A stretch of DNA of 34,981 nt, taken from CAYLHB01 sp041908795. Lineage in GTDB: Bacteria > Patescibacteriota > Minisyncoccia > Phycocordibacterales > UBA12088. Both the position numbers and the translations under genes were made by a program. The DNA is taken from the NCBI GenBank assembly GCA_041908795.1, contig JAYRER010000026.1, positions 1 to 34,981 on the forward strand. Reading direction: 5' to 3'. Of the stretch, positions 16,049-23,676 are shown piece after piece. Numbering within the stretch: position 1 is the first letter of the stretch; each line of letters begins with the position of its first letter. The notes under the pieces were generated by a model, which was given only the letters and a program-made list of their open reading frames with translations, was not told where the DNA came from and made no database searches.

Positions 16049-16882
16049 CTATCGAACCTCGAAAGAAATGCTCACGTTGGAAAAAATCTTATTTTCCCCA
16101 GTAGGCACTTGTGGGGCCATCGCTTTTGTACTCATCTCATCACCCCCTAGCCCCATCGGCGCGGCTTCCATCCTGTCGAAGAACATAGGATAGTTACCAT
16201 CCTCACTGTATCCCACGATACGCACCAAGCGCACACCGAGATCATTCGCAATCTCGTTTGCCTTTTCCTTCGCTTGCTCGATTGCAGCTTTTCGTGCCTC
16301 CGCCTTCATCTTTTCGTCATCATCCACTGTAAACGAGAGGCCCCCCACGTTCTGCACTTGTGCGCCGGTCACCGCCTCAATGAGCTCTCCCGCTTTCGCG
16401 AGATCGCGTACGGTCACCGTCATGCTTTGGTTTAATTCAAAGCCCTTCTGCACCTGCTTGCCCGGCGGACAGGGCCACGTACCCACACACTTTGGCTGCT
16501 CCCACTCGTACTTCGGGGAAAGGTTGTAGGCAACCGTTTTCACATCTTTATCTACCTCCACACCTTTATCTTTAAGAGCCACAAGTGCCGCATCGGCCTT
16601 CTTGGTGGCCGCCTCCTGTACTGCCCCGACAGTTGCGCCTTCTTCCTGCACCATAAAGGTAAACTCGCCTACGTCAGGTTTTACAAACACCTCACCTGTC
16701 CCGGTGACAGTAATAACGTTCGCGCTTGGGATGCCCCCTCCCACGTACGCCCACTCTTTAAACGACTTCACTGTTTCCGCAAACAGAAATGCGGCGAGCA
16801 ACAAAAGCACCAGGACGAGGGTGCCATGCACGCGACTACTTCGGTGAAGTGGGGTCTCTTTTTCTTGATTTGTATCTGCCAT
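16049..16882 (-). CDS. SIMPL (DUF541) domain protein, membrane-anchored
   Basis: 277 residues. A short cytoplasmic start is followed by one transmembrane helix (about 20-37). The SIMPL/DUF541 domain covers about 55-277: ITVTGTGEVFVKPDVGEF is the typical first strand, and the Lys/Glu/Ala-rich helix around AAIEQAKEKANEIANDLG is diagnostic. An insertion with two cysteines (CVGTWPCPPG, about 132-141) may form a disulfide, consistent with the adjacent DsbA/CcdA genes. The family (including E. coli YggE) is linked to stress and envelope functions but lacks a defined reaction. Confidence 0.85.
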   Translation of the reverse strand: MADTNQEKETPLHRSSRVHGTLVLVLLLLAAFLFAETVKSFKEWAYVGGGIPSANVITVTGTGEVFVKPDVGEFTFMVQEEGATVGAVQEAATKKADAALVALKDKGVEVDKDVKTVAYNLSPKYEWEQPKCVGTWPCPPGKQVQKGFELNQSMTVTVRDLAKAGELIEAVTGAQVQNVGGLSFTVDDDEKMKAEARKAAIEQAKEKANEIANDLGVRLVRIVGYSEDGNYPMFFDRMEAAPMGLGGDEMSTKAMAPQVPTGENKIFSNVSISFEVR

Positions 16883-16944
16883 ACCACGCTACATTAACTT
16901 GGTAATTTCTAGTATCACCTCAGTATACCACCAAAAAATAACAT

Positions 16945-17715
16945 TCAGAGGAAAGGTGATAGCGATTCCTCGTAGTCAAGGTGGGTGAGGAAATCGTACA
17001 GATATCCAATGAGAAAACCCGCCTTTCCTGACACAAGCGCGACGCCGAGCATGATGAGGAATATCCCACCCACTACCGAAGCTACCTTAAGGTAGGGGTT
17101 GATGCGTGCCACAAGCTTGCTCGCGGTCGTAAATGCGAACGTAATCACCAAGAAAGGGACCGCGAGCCCGAGTGAGAACACAATAAGTAGTAGTGCCCCC
17201 GAAAGCGCGGAACCTGCGCTCGCAGCCACGAGAAGTATCGAACCGAGTATCGGACCTATACAGGGCGACCACCCAAGAGCAAAGGCCATACCCACCACCA
17301 GGGCCGCGATGGGTGAGCCTGGGTGGAGCGCCTTGGGTGCTTGGAAGTGGAACTCGCGTTCGAGGAGCCGTATTCGCACCGCACCAAGGAGAAATAAGCC
17401 AAATAGTATGACGAGTACACCTCCTATCCGCTCAAGCACGTCTCGCAGAACGGTCACCTCTTTACTCAAAAAGCCCGCCGCCACACCGAATGAAACAAAC
17501 ACCAATGTGAAACCGAGAATGAAGGCAAGACCGTTTACGACCATGCGCCGCCGCGCCCATTGACTTCGCTCCGGGTGCAGGAAGTCCTCTTCGGAAACCC
17601 CCGCGAGCATCGCAAGGTACGCGGGGACGAGCGGGAGCGTACATGGTGCGAAAAATGTGATGAATCCCGCAAGGAATGCTGGTCCAAGGAGTGCGAGCGA
17701 AGAAGTGTCCAACAT
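16945..17715 (-). CDS. ccdA: CcdA-type thiol-disulfide transmembrane transporter
   Basis: 256 residues from the ATG at 17715. A start 32 codons earlier would overlap the upstream gene. TACAAT lies six bases before the chosen ATG, a possible internal leaderless promoter. Six to seven hydrophobic helices carry the two redox cysteines: C25 in FFAPCTLPLVP and C152 in LGWSPCIGP. CcdA/DsbD-beta proteins pass electrons from cytoplasmic thioredoxin across the membrane to extracytoplasmic thiol proteins. It lies four bases after the TlpA-like gene, its likely electron acceptor. Confidence 0.92.
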   Translation of the reverse strand: MLDTSSLALLGPAFLAGFITFFAPCTLPLVPAYLAMLAGVSEEDFLHPERSQWARRRMVVNGLAFILGFTLVFVSFGVAAGFLSKEVTVLRDVLERIGGVLVILFGLFLLGAVRIRLLEREFHFQAPKALHPGSPIAALVVGMAFALGWSPCIGPILGSILLVAASAGSALSGALLLIVFSLGLAVPFLVITFAFTTASKLVARINPYLKVASVVGGIFLIMLGVALVSGKAGFLIGYLYDFLTHLDYEESLSPFL

Positions 17716-17719
17716 ACTG

Positions 17720-18286
17720 CTATTGTACCGATGAAAGATATGCTTCCTCAAGTTTTTCCGATGAAATCGGACCCCTAAGATGGGTAAGAATGCTCCCGCG
17801 CGTATCAGCAATCACAATCTCGGGCATGGCCCTTCCCCCCACAGATTTGTAGTAGGCATCGTCGGGGTCAAGTAACAGGGTGAGGTTATCGGCGCCCACG
17901 TCCGTAAGGTACGCGCGCGCCACTTCATAGGGCTCGGCACGATTCACCGCAACCACCTCCACGTCGCTGTGTGTACGCGCAAATTGACTCAAAACCACGA
18001 GGTGTTCTCTACAGTAGGGACACCACGACGCGAAGATGCCGATCACCCGCACACGAGAGGATCTGTGGGAAAATTCCACTACTTCGTTTTCAAGATTCCG
18101 CAAGGTAAGGTCGCTAAGTTCAACAGGCAACTCGTTGTTTACCGGAACAGGTTCATCGCGAGAAATGAGCATGAGTCCTAATCCTGAGAGCACCACAATC
18201 AAAATCGACACCACGGTGAGTGCGACCCATGGCCGTTTGCGTAGTAACGCAACGACGGTACGATATCTAATCAAGCTTGATAGCAC
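17720..18286 (-). CDS. Membrane-anchored thioredoxin-like protein (TlpA/ResA type)
   Basis: 188 residues. One membrane anchor (about 22-41) is followed by a thioredoxin fold with active site C89-P-Y-C92 in FASWCPYC. The cis-proline is in GGRAMPEIVI. The domain faces outside and would reduce or isomerise disulfides using electrons from CcdA, encoded immediately downstream. The start overlaps the end of the DsbA-like gene by 20 bases, so the three genes form one translationally coupled unit. Confidence 0.88.
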   Translation of the reverse strand: MLSSLIRYRTVVALLRKRPWVALTVVSILIVVLSGLGLMLISRDEPVPVNNELPVELSDLTLRNLENEVVEFSHRSSRVRVIGIFASWCPYCREHLVVLSQFARTHSDVEVVAVNRAEPYEVARAYLTDVGADNLTLLLDPDDAYYKSVGGRAMPEIVIADTRGSILTHLRGPISSEKLEEAYLSSVQ

Positions 18287-18962
18287 GATCTACAAGCAGC
18301 TTCACCTGCTGGTACGGGAGCGCCCCGCTAAAGGGTAATTTTTTTTCCGACTTGGTGACCACCACATTGAATGGGGTCCCCTCCCCGCCCGCGGCGGCCG
18401 CATCATCCATCTGTGCGCGCACTCGCTCCTCTATCTCCGGCTTTGCAAGACACTCGGTGAACGCACCCTCGTCGAGCCCGTTCTCACGCGCAACACGCAG
18501 GTACGTCTCGCGTCCAAGTTCGGTTTGGTACTTAAACAAACCGTTGATGTACTTCCAGAATGTATCGTTCCCACCGACATCCCCCGCACACTCCGAGGCA
18601 ACCGCCGCGGGAACCGCTTCGCTGTGAATCGATTCAAGTGGCAGGTGACGGTACACCCACGCAACCTTCCCTTGGTACTCTTCCACAATGCGCTCCATTG
18701 TTGGATGGAAACGGTCACAGAAAGGACACTGGAGGTCGGAATACTCAACCACAATAATGTCTGCATCTCGAGAACCCCAGATGCGGTCGGTGTCGTCCAC
18801 AGCACGCATGTTCTCAACACTAGGCTTACCTGCGTCCGCCTCTGGTGCAGATGCAGTCGTACTACGGGTAAAGTAGAGTGTTCCCGATACCATGGCACCC
18901 GCTAGTACAATTGCGATGGGGATGAGAAAAGGATTTGCTTTAGTGTGCACTGGTTCGGACAT
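18267..18962 (-). CDS. DsbA-family thiol-disulfide oxidoreductase, membrane-anchored
   Basis: 231 residues from the ATG at 18962; in-frame ATGs at 18992 and 19004 are alternatives, but a TATATT box lies between them and this start. A short basic N-terminus and membrane helix (about 11-30) precede a DsbA-like domain with active site C79-P-F-C82 in DLQCPFCDRFHP. The cis-Pro segment is EGTPFNVVV. The family introduces disulfides into exported proteins. Grouping an oxidant (DsbA) with a reductant pair (TlpA, CcdA) suggests a complete extracytoplasmic thiol system. Confidence 0.9.
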   Translation of the reverse strand: MSEPVHTKANPFLIPIAIVLAGAMVSGTLYFTRSTTASAPEADAGKPSVENMRAVDDTDRIWGSRDADIIVVEYSDLQCPFCDRFHPTMERIVEEYQGKVAWVYRHLPLESIHSEAVPAAVASECAGDVGGNDTFWKYINGLFKYQTELGRETYLRVARENGLDEGAFTECLAKPEIEERVRAQMDDAAAAGGEGTPFNVVVTKSEKKLPFSGALPYQQVKLLVDRAIKLD

Positions 18963-19071
18963 AACATCGTTGTTGCGATTAATATACCCCATTGTAACCC
19001 ACATCTATGGAAATCAATAGTACGCAGGTCTTAATTGTAAGAGTTCGATCTAACAACCGTCTGAGAAGTAC

Positions 19072-19158
19072 ATGAAGCAAATTGTCGTCACCAATTTCAT
19101 GACCGCCGCATTGGGCTTTTCGCTGTTGGTGGCGCTCGTACTCAGCGCGGCGGGTTAG
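19072..19158 (+). CDS. Possible 28-residue membrane peptide
   Basis: ATG at 19072 opens a 28-codon frame: a short KQIVV start followed by a hydrophobic stretch (about 8-27, ALGFSLLVALVLSAA). It overlaps the end of the DUF1653 gene on the other strand by 17 bases. Only a weak purine stretch (GAGAAG) precedes the ATG, and no clear promoter is seen. A single membrane helix and short length are compatible with a real small protein, but chance cannot be excluded. Confidence 0.25.
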   Translation: MKQIVVTNFMTAALGFSLLVALVLSAAG

Positions 19159-19432
19159 ATTCGCTCTCTTTTGTTTCGCTTTGGTCGTGGCCCGCTTCAG
19201 GGCCTTTTTCAATGTACACAAAACGTCGCACACGCTGACCATCTCGCTCTACAAAACCGAGGAACATTGTAAGGGGACGCACCCACAGCTTCGGTTCCGC
19301 ATCGTCAAGGTGCCTGTATACGACCATGTCTTCAAGTGTTTCAGAGTGGCGCGCGATTCCTATGACCTCGTAGAGCCCGCCCTTGAAGTGTCGGTACCTG
19401 CCCAGTTTCACTTTTTGCACCTCATTGTTCAT
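19142..19432 (-). CDS. DUF1653 domain protein
   Basis: 96 residues. Residues about 10-75 match DUF1653: GRYRHFKGGLYEVIGIARHSETLED, MVVYRHLDD, LWVRPLTMFLG. The family is a small SH3-like beta-barrel of unknown role, often single-copy. The last 20 residues are a charged tail. Standing alone on the minus strand, between the redox operon and the tRNA-His flanking element. Confidence 0.88.
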   Translation of the reverse strand: MNNEVQKVKLGRYRHFKGGLYEVIGIARHSETLEDMVVYRHLDDAEPKLWVRPLTMFLGFVERDGQRVRRFVYIEKGPEAGHDQSETKESESNPPR

Positions 19433-19499
19433 TGCCTAAGTGTAGCACAATGCGTGGTACCCCCCTCGTACACACGACACATGCAAGGTTTGCACTTCG

Positions 19500-19708
19500 G
19501 GGCGACTACCGCAGCATGGAATCGGTCACGAGTCACTAACCATTCTGTTTCGTTCCTCGCAGAATGCTAAGTGCTTTCGACCCCGCCTCCCCGTCACTTT
19601 CTGGCTGATGAGAAAGTGACGGGTGCGGCTTTCGATTCCCGGTACTCGCTCCAAACGGCAACAGACTGAAAGCTTCGCTTCCAGTCTGGCCGCTTTGGGC
19701 GACTACCG
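19500..19708. repeat. tRNA-His 3'-flanking element: direct and inverted copies of the tRNA end
   Basis: GGGCGACTACCG occurs at 19500-19511 and again at 19697-19708, where it is the 3' end of tRNA-His (read antisense). Between them, 19632-19645 is a 14-base exact inverted copy of the tRNA T-arm (19704-19717), and a further four bases pair beyond one mismatch. Hairpins fill the rest: 19542-19567, 19590-19602/19611-19623 (13-bp perfect stem) and 19651-19697 next to the tRNA. No ORF fits. The layout matches the element beside tRNA-Val in copy type, order and spacing, which suggests a miniature element integrated at tRNA 3' ends. Confidence 0.6.
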
Positions 19709-19770
19709 GGAATCGAACCCGGATCGAGGGTTCCACAAACCCCAGTGTTGACCGTTACACCATAGTCGCC
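19698..19770 (-). tRNA. tRNA-His (GTG)
   Basis: Cloverleaf on the minus strand with 7-bp acceptor GCGACTA/TAGTCGC, D-stem GTGT/ACAC, anticodon loop TTGTGGA (anticodon GTG) and T-stem CCGGG/CCCGG around TTCGATT. The extra 5' G(-1) facing C73, the identity element of tRNA-His, is encoded. No CCA is encoded after C73. The promoter is at 19789-19817. Its 3' half is duplicated in the flanking element. Confidence 0.95.
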
Positions 19771-19788
19771 ATTCCTTGACAGGAGCTC

Positions 19789-19817
19789 ACTATAGGGCAT
19801 ACTTGCTGTCCATGCAA
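19789..19817 (-). promoter_or_regulatory. Promoter of tRNA-His
   Basis: On the minus strand TTGCAT (19817-19812) and TATAGT (19794-19789) are spaced by 17 bases, about 19 bases upstream of the mature tRNA 5' end. Same hexamers as in front of rplK. Confidence 0.6.
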
Positions 19818-19935
19818 ACCATGGCAACAATTTCATATTCTTTTCAGCTGGCGTCTGCGGGCGCATGGCGCGTTCGTTACGTTGGTACTTTGATACGAAC
19901 TGGGAAGTGAGTCGTTGTGCGCCGTACATGTGCAT

Positions 19936-19965
19936 AACAACCCGCTTCTCACGAAGCGGGTTGTT
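19936..19965. terminator. 13-bp stem-loop upstream of the ABC exporter gene
   Basis: AACAACCCGCTTC (19936-19948) pairs perfectly with GAAGCGGGTTGTT (19953-19965), loop TCAC. The tail on either strand is only moderately U-rich, so it may be a weak terminator or a leader hairpin of the ABC message. No gene ends just upstream on either strand. Confidence 0.45.
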
Positions 19966-20010
19966 CGTTGACTTGGTACTATGAGTTGCACATCACCAAA
20001 GGAAACCACC

Positions 20011-21846
20011 ATGACCACCCATGATTGGACAGAGCAGACCGATATCAAGGATCGCACTATCTCGTACTTCGTGCAGGGGCTACGAACCTTGTGGAGCTTA
20101 CTTGGTCCGGAGCGCCCCATACTCGTATTGGTGGCGGGACTCACCGTACTCACCACTGGTCTTGAAATCCTCTTTAGCTGGTTTTTGAAGCTCGGCTTCG
20201 ATGCGCTCCCCTCCGCCATCGCCGCGGGGAGCTGGCCAACCGCACTTTCATTCGCTATCGCAGGCCTCGTGGTGAGTAAGGTGGCGGGAATACTGATTTG
20301 GCGTTTTGTGCGAGAACCACTCGCACTTAAAAGTCTCATTCGGCTTGAGAACGCGTTGCCCTGTATCGCGCAGGAAAAACTGCTCGCCCTCTCACTCGGC
20401 TTCCACGAACGCTCAAACACGGGTAGACAGGTTGCAAAAATACAAAAGGGCGTGGAAAAACTACTCTCGATTCTCTCCAACCTTCTGTGGGGCTTCTTAC
20501 ACTCATTCCTCTACCTCGTCATGAGTGTCGGCGCGATTCTCATGTTGGATTGGCGTCTCGGACTCCTTTTTCTCGCCCCCCTCGTACCCGCCGTATGGCT
20601 TAACCTGCGCGTCTATGAACGCTTCACACCACTCTGGGAAAAGTGGGAGCGGAAAAAAGAAATGGCGAGCGGTTACTTCTTCCAGTCGCTCATCAATGTC
20701 GCCACGGTGCAAACCTACAGCCAAGAGGCGCGTGAGCTCAGCACCCACGGCGAGGTGCGAGTGGGGATGGTGGAGCTTGATACGCACACCTCACTCAGTG
20801 TGCAGAGGTACTACTTTGCCATTGGCGCACTTCTCAATGGGTTTTACCTCATCACGCTCGTGGTCGGTATCAATCTTACCGTGAAAGGAGAAGTTCCACT
20901 CGGCACCGTCGTGTTCATAGCCACCACGGGTGGCGTGGTGATTGGGAGCATCTGGGAAATGATACATCTCTATAGCCGCATCATGCGCGACCTCGTGGCG
21001 ACACAACGTATGAAAGCGCTCCTCGATGAGGTTCCAGACATCGTACACACACCCGACGCAACCACCCTCGCACTTCCTCGCGGGGAGCTCGTACTTGAGA
21101 ATGTCTCTTTTTCTCACACGCAAAAGGTGCACGCCACCATTGATGGGGTGTCCATCGTGTTTTCCCCGAGCTCGTTTGTCGCGCTCGTGGGGCGCAGTGG
21201 CGCAGGTAAAACAACAATTGTACGTCTCCTTGCCCGTGTGTACGATGTGACATCGGGCAGTGTGCTCCTCGACGGCCACGACGTGCGCACGCTCGAGGTG
21301 GGATGGTACCGCCGTTTATTCGCATTCGTCTCCCAAGACGTCGAGCTGTTCGATGCATCGCTTCGCTACAACGTACTCTATGGAGCACTCGATGCGGACG
21401 ACACCATCCTCGACGAGGCACTTGAGGCCGCGCACCTCCGTTCGGTCGTCTACGACACGAAGCGGTTCCCCGACGGCACTGACACTGAAGTGGGCGAGCG
21501 AGGAGTACGCCTGTCGGGAGGAGAGCGCCAACGTGTGGGTATCGCACGCGCGTACGTTGCGCTCAAAATGGGGGCGAAAGTGTTGATACTCGACGAGGCA
21601 ACCTCGAACCTCGACTCGGAATCGGAGCGCGCGATTCAAGACATGCTCGCAGGTATTCGCTCTACACTGCGGTTTACCACTGTGGCGATTGCGCACCGCC
21701 TCTCAACCATTCAGTATGCCGACACCATCGTGGTACTTGACCAAGGCAAGGTGGTGGAGCAAGGGAGCCATGAAGAGCTCGTGGCACACAACGGCGTCTA
21801 CTCCCGACTCGCCGAACTTCAGTCACTGGGGGAACTTCGAGAGTAG
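20011..21846 (+). CDS. ABC exporter, fused permease and ATPase
   Basis: 611 residues from the ATG at 20011, which has AAAGGAAA seven to eight bases upstream; an ATG at 19981 is possible. Half-transporter of the MsbA/lipid-drug exporter type that would work as a homodimer. Six membrane helices lie within residues about 35-320. The nucleotide-binding domain has Walker A GRSGAGKTT near 394-402, signature LSGGERQRVGIARA near 500, Walker B VLILDEATSNLD near 524-535 and the H-loop His near 561 (AIAHRLSTI). The substrate cannot be told from sequence. Single gene, followed by its own terminator. Confidence 0.92.
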   Translation: MTTHDWTEQTDIKDRTISYFVQGLRTLWSLLGPERPILVLVAGLTVLTTGLEILFSWFLKLGFDALPSAIAAGSWPTALSFAIAGLVVSKVAGILIWRFVREPLALKSLIRLENALPCIAQEKLLALSLGFHERSNTGRQVAKIQKGVEKLLSILSNLLWGFLHSFLYLVMSVGAILMLDWRLGLLFLAPLVPAVWLNLRVYERFTPLWEKWERKKEMASGYFFQSLINVATVQTYSQEARELSTHGEVRVGMVELDTHTSLSVQRYYFAIGALLNGFYLITLVVGINLTVKGEVPLGTVVFIATTGGVVIGSIWEMIHLYSRIMRDLVATQRMKALLDEVPDIVHTPDATTLALPRGELVLENVSFSHTQKVHATIDGVSIVFSPSSFVALVGRSGAGKTTIVRLLARVYDVTSGSVLLDGHDVRTLEVGWYRRLFAFVSQDVELFDASLRYNVLYGALDADDTILDEALEAAHLRSVVYDTKRFPDGTDTEVGERGVRLSGGERQRVGIARAYVALKMGAKVLILDEATSNLDSESERAIQDMLAGIRSTLRFTTVAIAHRLSTIQYADTIVVLDQGKVVEQGSHEELVAHNGVYSRLAELQSLGELRE

Positions 21847-21865
21847 GGCTCGCCAACATGCTAGT

Positions 21866-21899
21866 ACCCCATAGCTTTCACGCTGTGGGGTGTTTTCTT
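21866..21899 (+). terminator. Intrinsic terminator of the ABC exporter gene
   Basis: Stem ACCCCATAGC/GCTGTGGGGT (21866-21875 and 21882-21891, one G-U pair), loop TTTCAC, followed by TGTTTTCTT. Starts 19 bases after the stop codon. Confidence 0.8.
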
Positions 21900-21969
21900 G
21901 CCACGACGCACAACGGAACGCGGGAAAACTGTTGTGTTTCCAAGATACGTCTGTGCCTTCGTTCTTTTA

Positions 21970-22057
21970 TGGTGCGCGAGAGAGGACTCGAACCTCCACG
22001 GCCTTGCGGCCACTACCACCTCAAGGTAGCGTGTATAGCCAATTTCACCACTCGCGC
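21970..22057 (-). tRNA. tRNA-Leu (GAG)
   Basis: Minus strand. Acceptor GCGCGAG/CTCGCGC, anticodon stem CTACC/GGTAG around loop TTGAGGT (anticodon GAG), a long variable arm (GGCCGCAAGGCC) typical of class II tRNAs, and T-loop TTCGAGT. CCA is encoded. No flanking repeat like those of tRNA-His and tRNA-Val is seen. Confidence 0.95.
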
Positions 22058-22085
22058 ATTCTGACTACTCCATTCTGACTACTCA

Positions 22086-22757
22086 TCACAACATGATTCG
22101 GTGAATCGTGTCTATTCTAATGATTTCCTGTAGTTTTGCAAACTTGCGTGTCAGTCTTGGTGCTTCGGAATCTTCGTACATTTTCAAGAACAGGAGTTGG
22201 GTCGCTCTTTTTGCAAAGCGAAGTTCATACACTCGCTTGCCTGTGCGTATACTGCCTTTCGCCCCAAGCAGGGCACCCGCCTTGAGTTTCACCCACTCGA
22301 GAAAGGGCAAGCTTGCGGAGGCCAGTGAGGTAGCGTATGTGTAGCTACTCTGCCAACGAGCATCCCAAAAGGCATACATGGAGCCATCTCCATCAAAGCA
22401 ACCCCGATAGAAGTCGAAAAAGTATTCGTCTGGAATGTGCAGGGGTCCGATTGTTTTTGATTTCGCGGGAGTCAACCCAATCGACATCAGCCAGTCGTAA
22501 AAGAGTACGCTACCAAACTCGATACGTGTACTCGACCTTTGTTGGTAGCCACGTACCTTGGTTCCAACATGTATGTGTTCTATACCCAAGATACGCCTAA
22601 ACGTTTCGAGTTGTTCGATGTCATTTGAGGTGAGCTCGATGTGTCGGCCATCACTCGATAGACACCCATCCGAGGACAGAAGGCCAACACAGTACGCAAG
22701 CTCAGGTCGCCACGATGTGTCGATCAGCTGTCTCGGCTTTGGACCACGTTTCCCCAT
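22086..22757 (-). CDS. Free-standing LAGLIDADG-type homing endonuclease
   Basis: 223 residues from the ATG at 22757. An earlier start at 22808 would lie inside the rplS terminator; 22772, just after a GGAGGA, is a serious alternative. Two LAGLIDADG-like helices are visible: YCVGLLSSDGCLS near the N-terminus and FYRGCFDGDGSMY in the middle, each ending in the acidic residue used for metal binding. A basic GKRGPKPRQ start and a Lys/Arg-rich C-terminus fit DNA binding. No intron or intein surrounds it. These enzymes cut long asymmetric DNA sites; the target is unknown. Position between rplS and tRNA-Leu. Confidence 0.75.
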   Translation of the reverse strand: MGKRGPKPRQLIDTSWRPELAYCVGLLSSDGCLSSDGRHIELTSNDIEQLETFRRILGIEHIHVGTKVRGYQQRSSTRIEFGSVLFYDWLMSIGLTPAKSKTIGPLHIPDEYFFDFYRGCFDGDGSMYAFWDARWQSSYTYATSLASASLPFLEWVKLKAGALLGAKGSIRTGKRVYELRFAKRATQLLFLKMYEDSEAPRLTRKFAKLQEIIRIDTIHRIML

Positions 22758-22807
22758 GCAAAAACTGTACATTCCTCCACCTTGTGTACAAAGGTCTCGT
22801 ATCCACA

Positions 22808-22828
22808 AAACCCGCTGTGAGCGGGTTT
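22808..22828 (-). terminator. Intrinsic terminator of rplS
   Basis: Stem AAACCCGC/GCGGGTTT (22808-22815 and 22821-22828) with loop TGTGA and a short U-rich tail (TTTTGT) on the minus strand, right after the rplS stop codon. Confidence 0.75.
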
Positions 22829-22829
22829 G

Positions 22830-23414
22830 TTAGGCGACTTTTTCCTCCTCGGGGGATGGTTCTGCGGGGGCTTCGGCTGTAGCTTCCGCTTCTGGTGCGG
22901 CCTCTGCCTCCGACACTTCTTCCGCCTCCTTCTTTTCGTTCTCCTCAACCGCTTTTGCCTCCTCAGCTGCCTTCGTTTCCGCTTGTAACTTTTCCGCCTC
23001 TTCCGCTTCACGGCTCAACCGTTCCTTTTCTCCGATATCAGACTCAATGGAATCACCCACCATGTACGCATTGCGCATCGAGCGGCGGATCTCTTTCGCG
23101 GCCTTGTCGCGAATGTAGTAAAGCTTCGCGCGACGCACTTTGGTGCGCTTCACGATTTCTATCTTGTCTATCATGGGGCTGAAGAGGGGAAATATCTTTT
23201 CCACACCGACTCCGCTCGCCACTTTTCGCACCGTAAAGGTAGCTCCGGGTTCCGTCCCGTGCTTGGTTGCAAGCACAAGGCCCTCAAACAGCTGGAGGCG
23301 AGTCTTTCCCTTCTCTTGGATTTTCTGGGACACACGCACAGTGTCCCCCGGCATGATGCCGAGCTTGCGTCGCGCTTCGACGTTGACCGATGTGTGGACC
23401 TCTTTTACCGCCAT
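22830..23414 (-). CDS. rplS: 50S ribosomal protein L19 with a long acidic C-terminal tail
   Basis: 194 residues from the ATG at 23414; a GTG four codons upstream is possible, but TGGTACAGT, an extended -10, sits just before it. Residues 1 to about 115 are a complete L19: VKEVHTSVNVEARRKLGIMPGDTVRVSQKI, RLQLFEGLVLA, SGVGVEKIFPLFSP, RAKLYYIRDK. L19 stabilises the subunit interface. Bacterial L19 is about 115 residues; here about 75 residues of Glu/Ala-rich, helix-forming sequence follow, ending in Pro-rich EEE. The tail has no recognised function. A candidate regulatory RNA lies upstream. Confidence 0.95.
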   Translation of the reverse strand: MAVKEVHTSVNVEARRKLGIMPGDTVRVSQKIQEKGKTRLQLFEGLVLATKHGTEPGATFTVRKVASGVGVEKIFPLFSPMIDKIEIVKRTKVRRAKLYYIRDKAAKEIRRSMRNAYMVGDSIESDIGEKERLSREAEEAEKLQAETKAAEEAKAVEENEKKEAEEVSEAEAAPEAEATAEAPAEPSPEEEKVA

Positions 23415-23491
23415 AGTGACGGGCACTGTACCATGACCTTATTGTTCACGCAAATAGTAGACATGATCACGTTCTTTGTGTTTTAGGAAAG

Positions 23492-23669
23492 AAAAAACCA
23501 GGCGTGGGGGACACCTGGCAACATCTCTGCTTATTGAACGCCCCACAACTCGGGCGACGACCATACGTCGCCCCTTGGGCGATGGACAATGCGTAGTCCC
23601 CCACACCACAAATACAGTGCACTTCGGCTAACTTTCTGCTTTCGGAACCCAAGCAACTACCGAAACACT
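23492..23669 (-). ncRNA. Candidate 178-nt RNA with terminator/antiterminator, upstream of rplS
   Basis: Bounded by a near-consensus promoter and an intrinsic terminator (8-bp stem 23498-23505/23511-23518 with one G-U, C5 loop, U6). The 5' segment 23596-23607 pairs over 12 bases (one G-U) with 23501-23512, which includes the loop and one arm of the terminator, so the two folds exclude each other. Further structure: hairpin TTTCGG/CCGAAA at the 5' end, whose loop holds CTTGGG complementary to CCCAAG near 23575, and two mutually exclusive hairpins sharing GGGCGA (near 23552-23582). It could be a free small RNA or an attenuating leader of rplS, 66 bases downstream. No known family motif recognised. 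Confidence 0.5.
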
Positions 23670-23676
23670 AGAGCTA

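Noticed and set aside
19865..19984. 39-codon ORF ending at an ATGA overlap with an early ABC start
   Set aside because: No ribosome site, passes through a 13-bp hairpin, and the better ABC start is at 20011; it could be a leader peptide, but the support is too thin.
21858..22078. Plus-strand ORFs across tRNA-Leu
   Set aside because: Antisense to the tRNA on the minus strand; the same artefact type (ERGLEPPRPCG).
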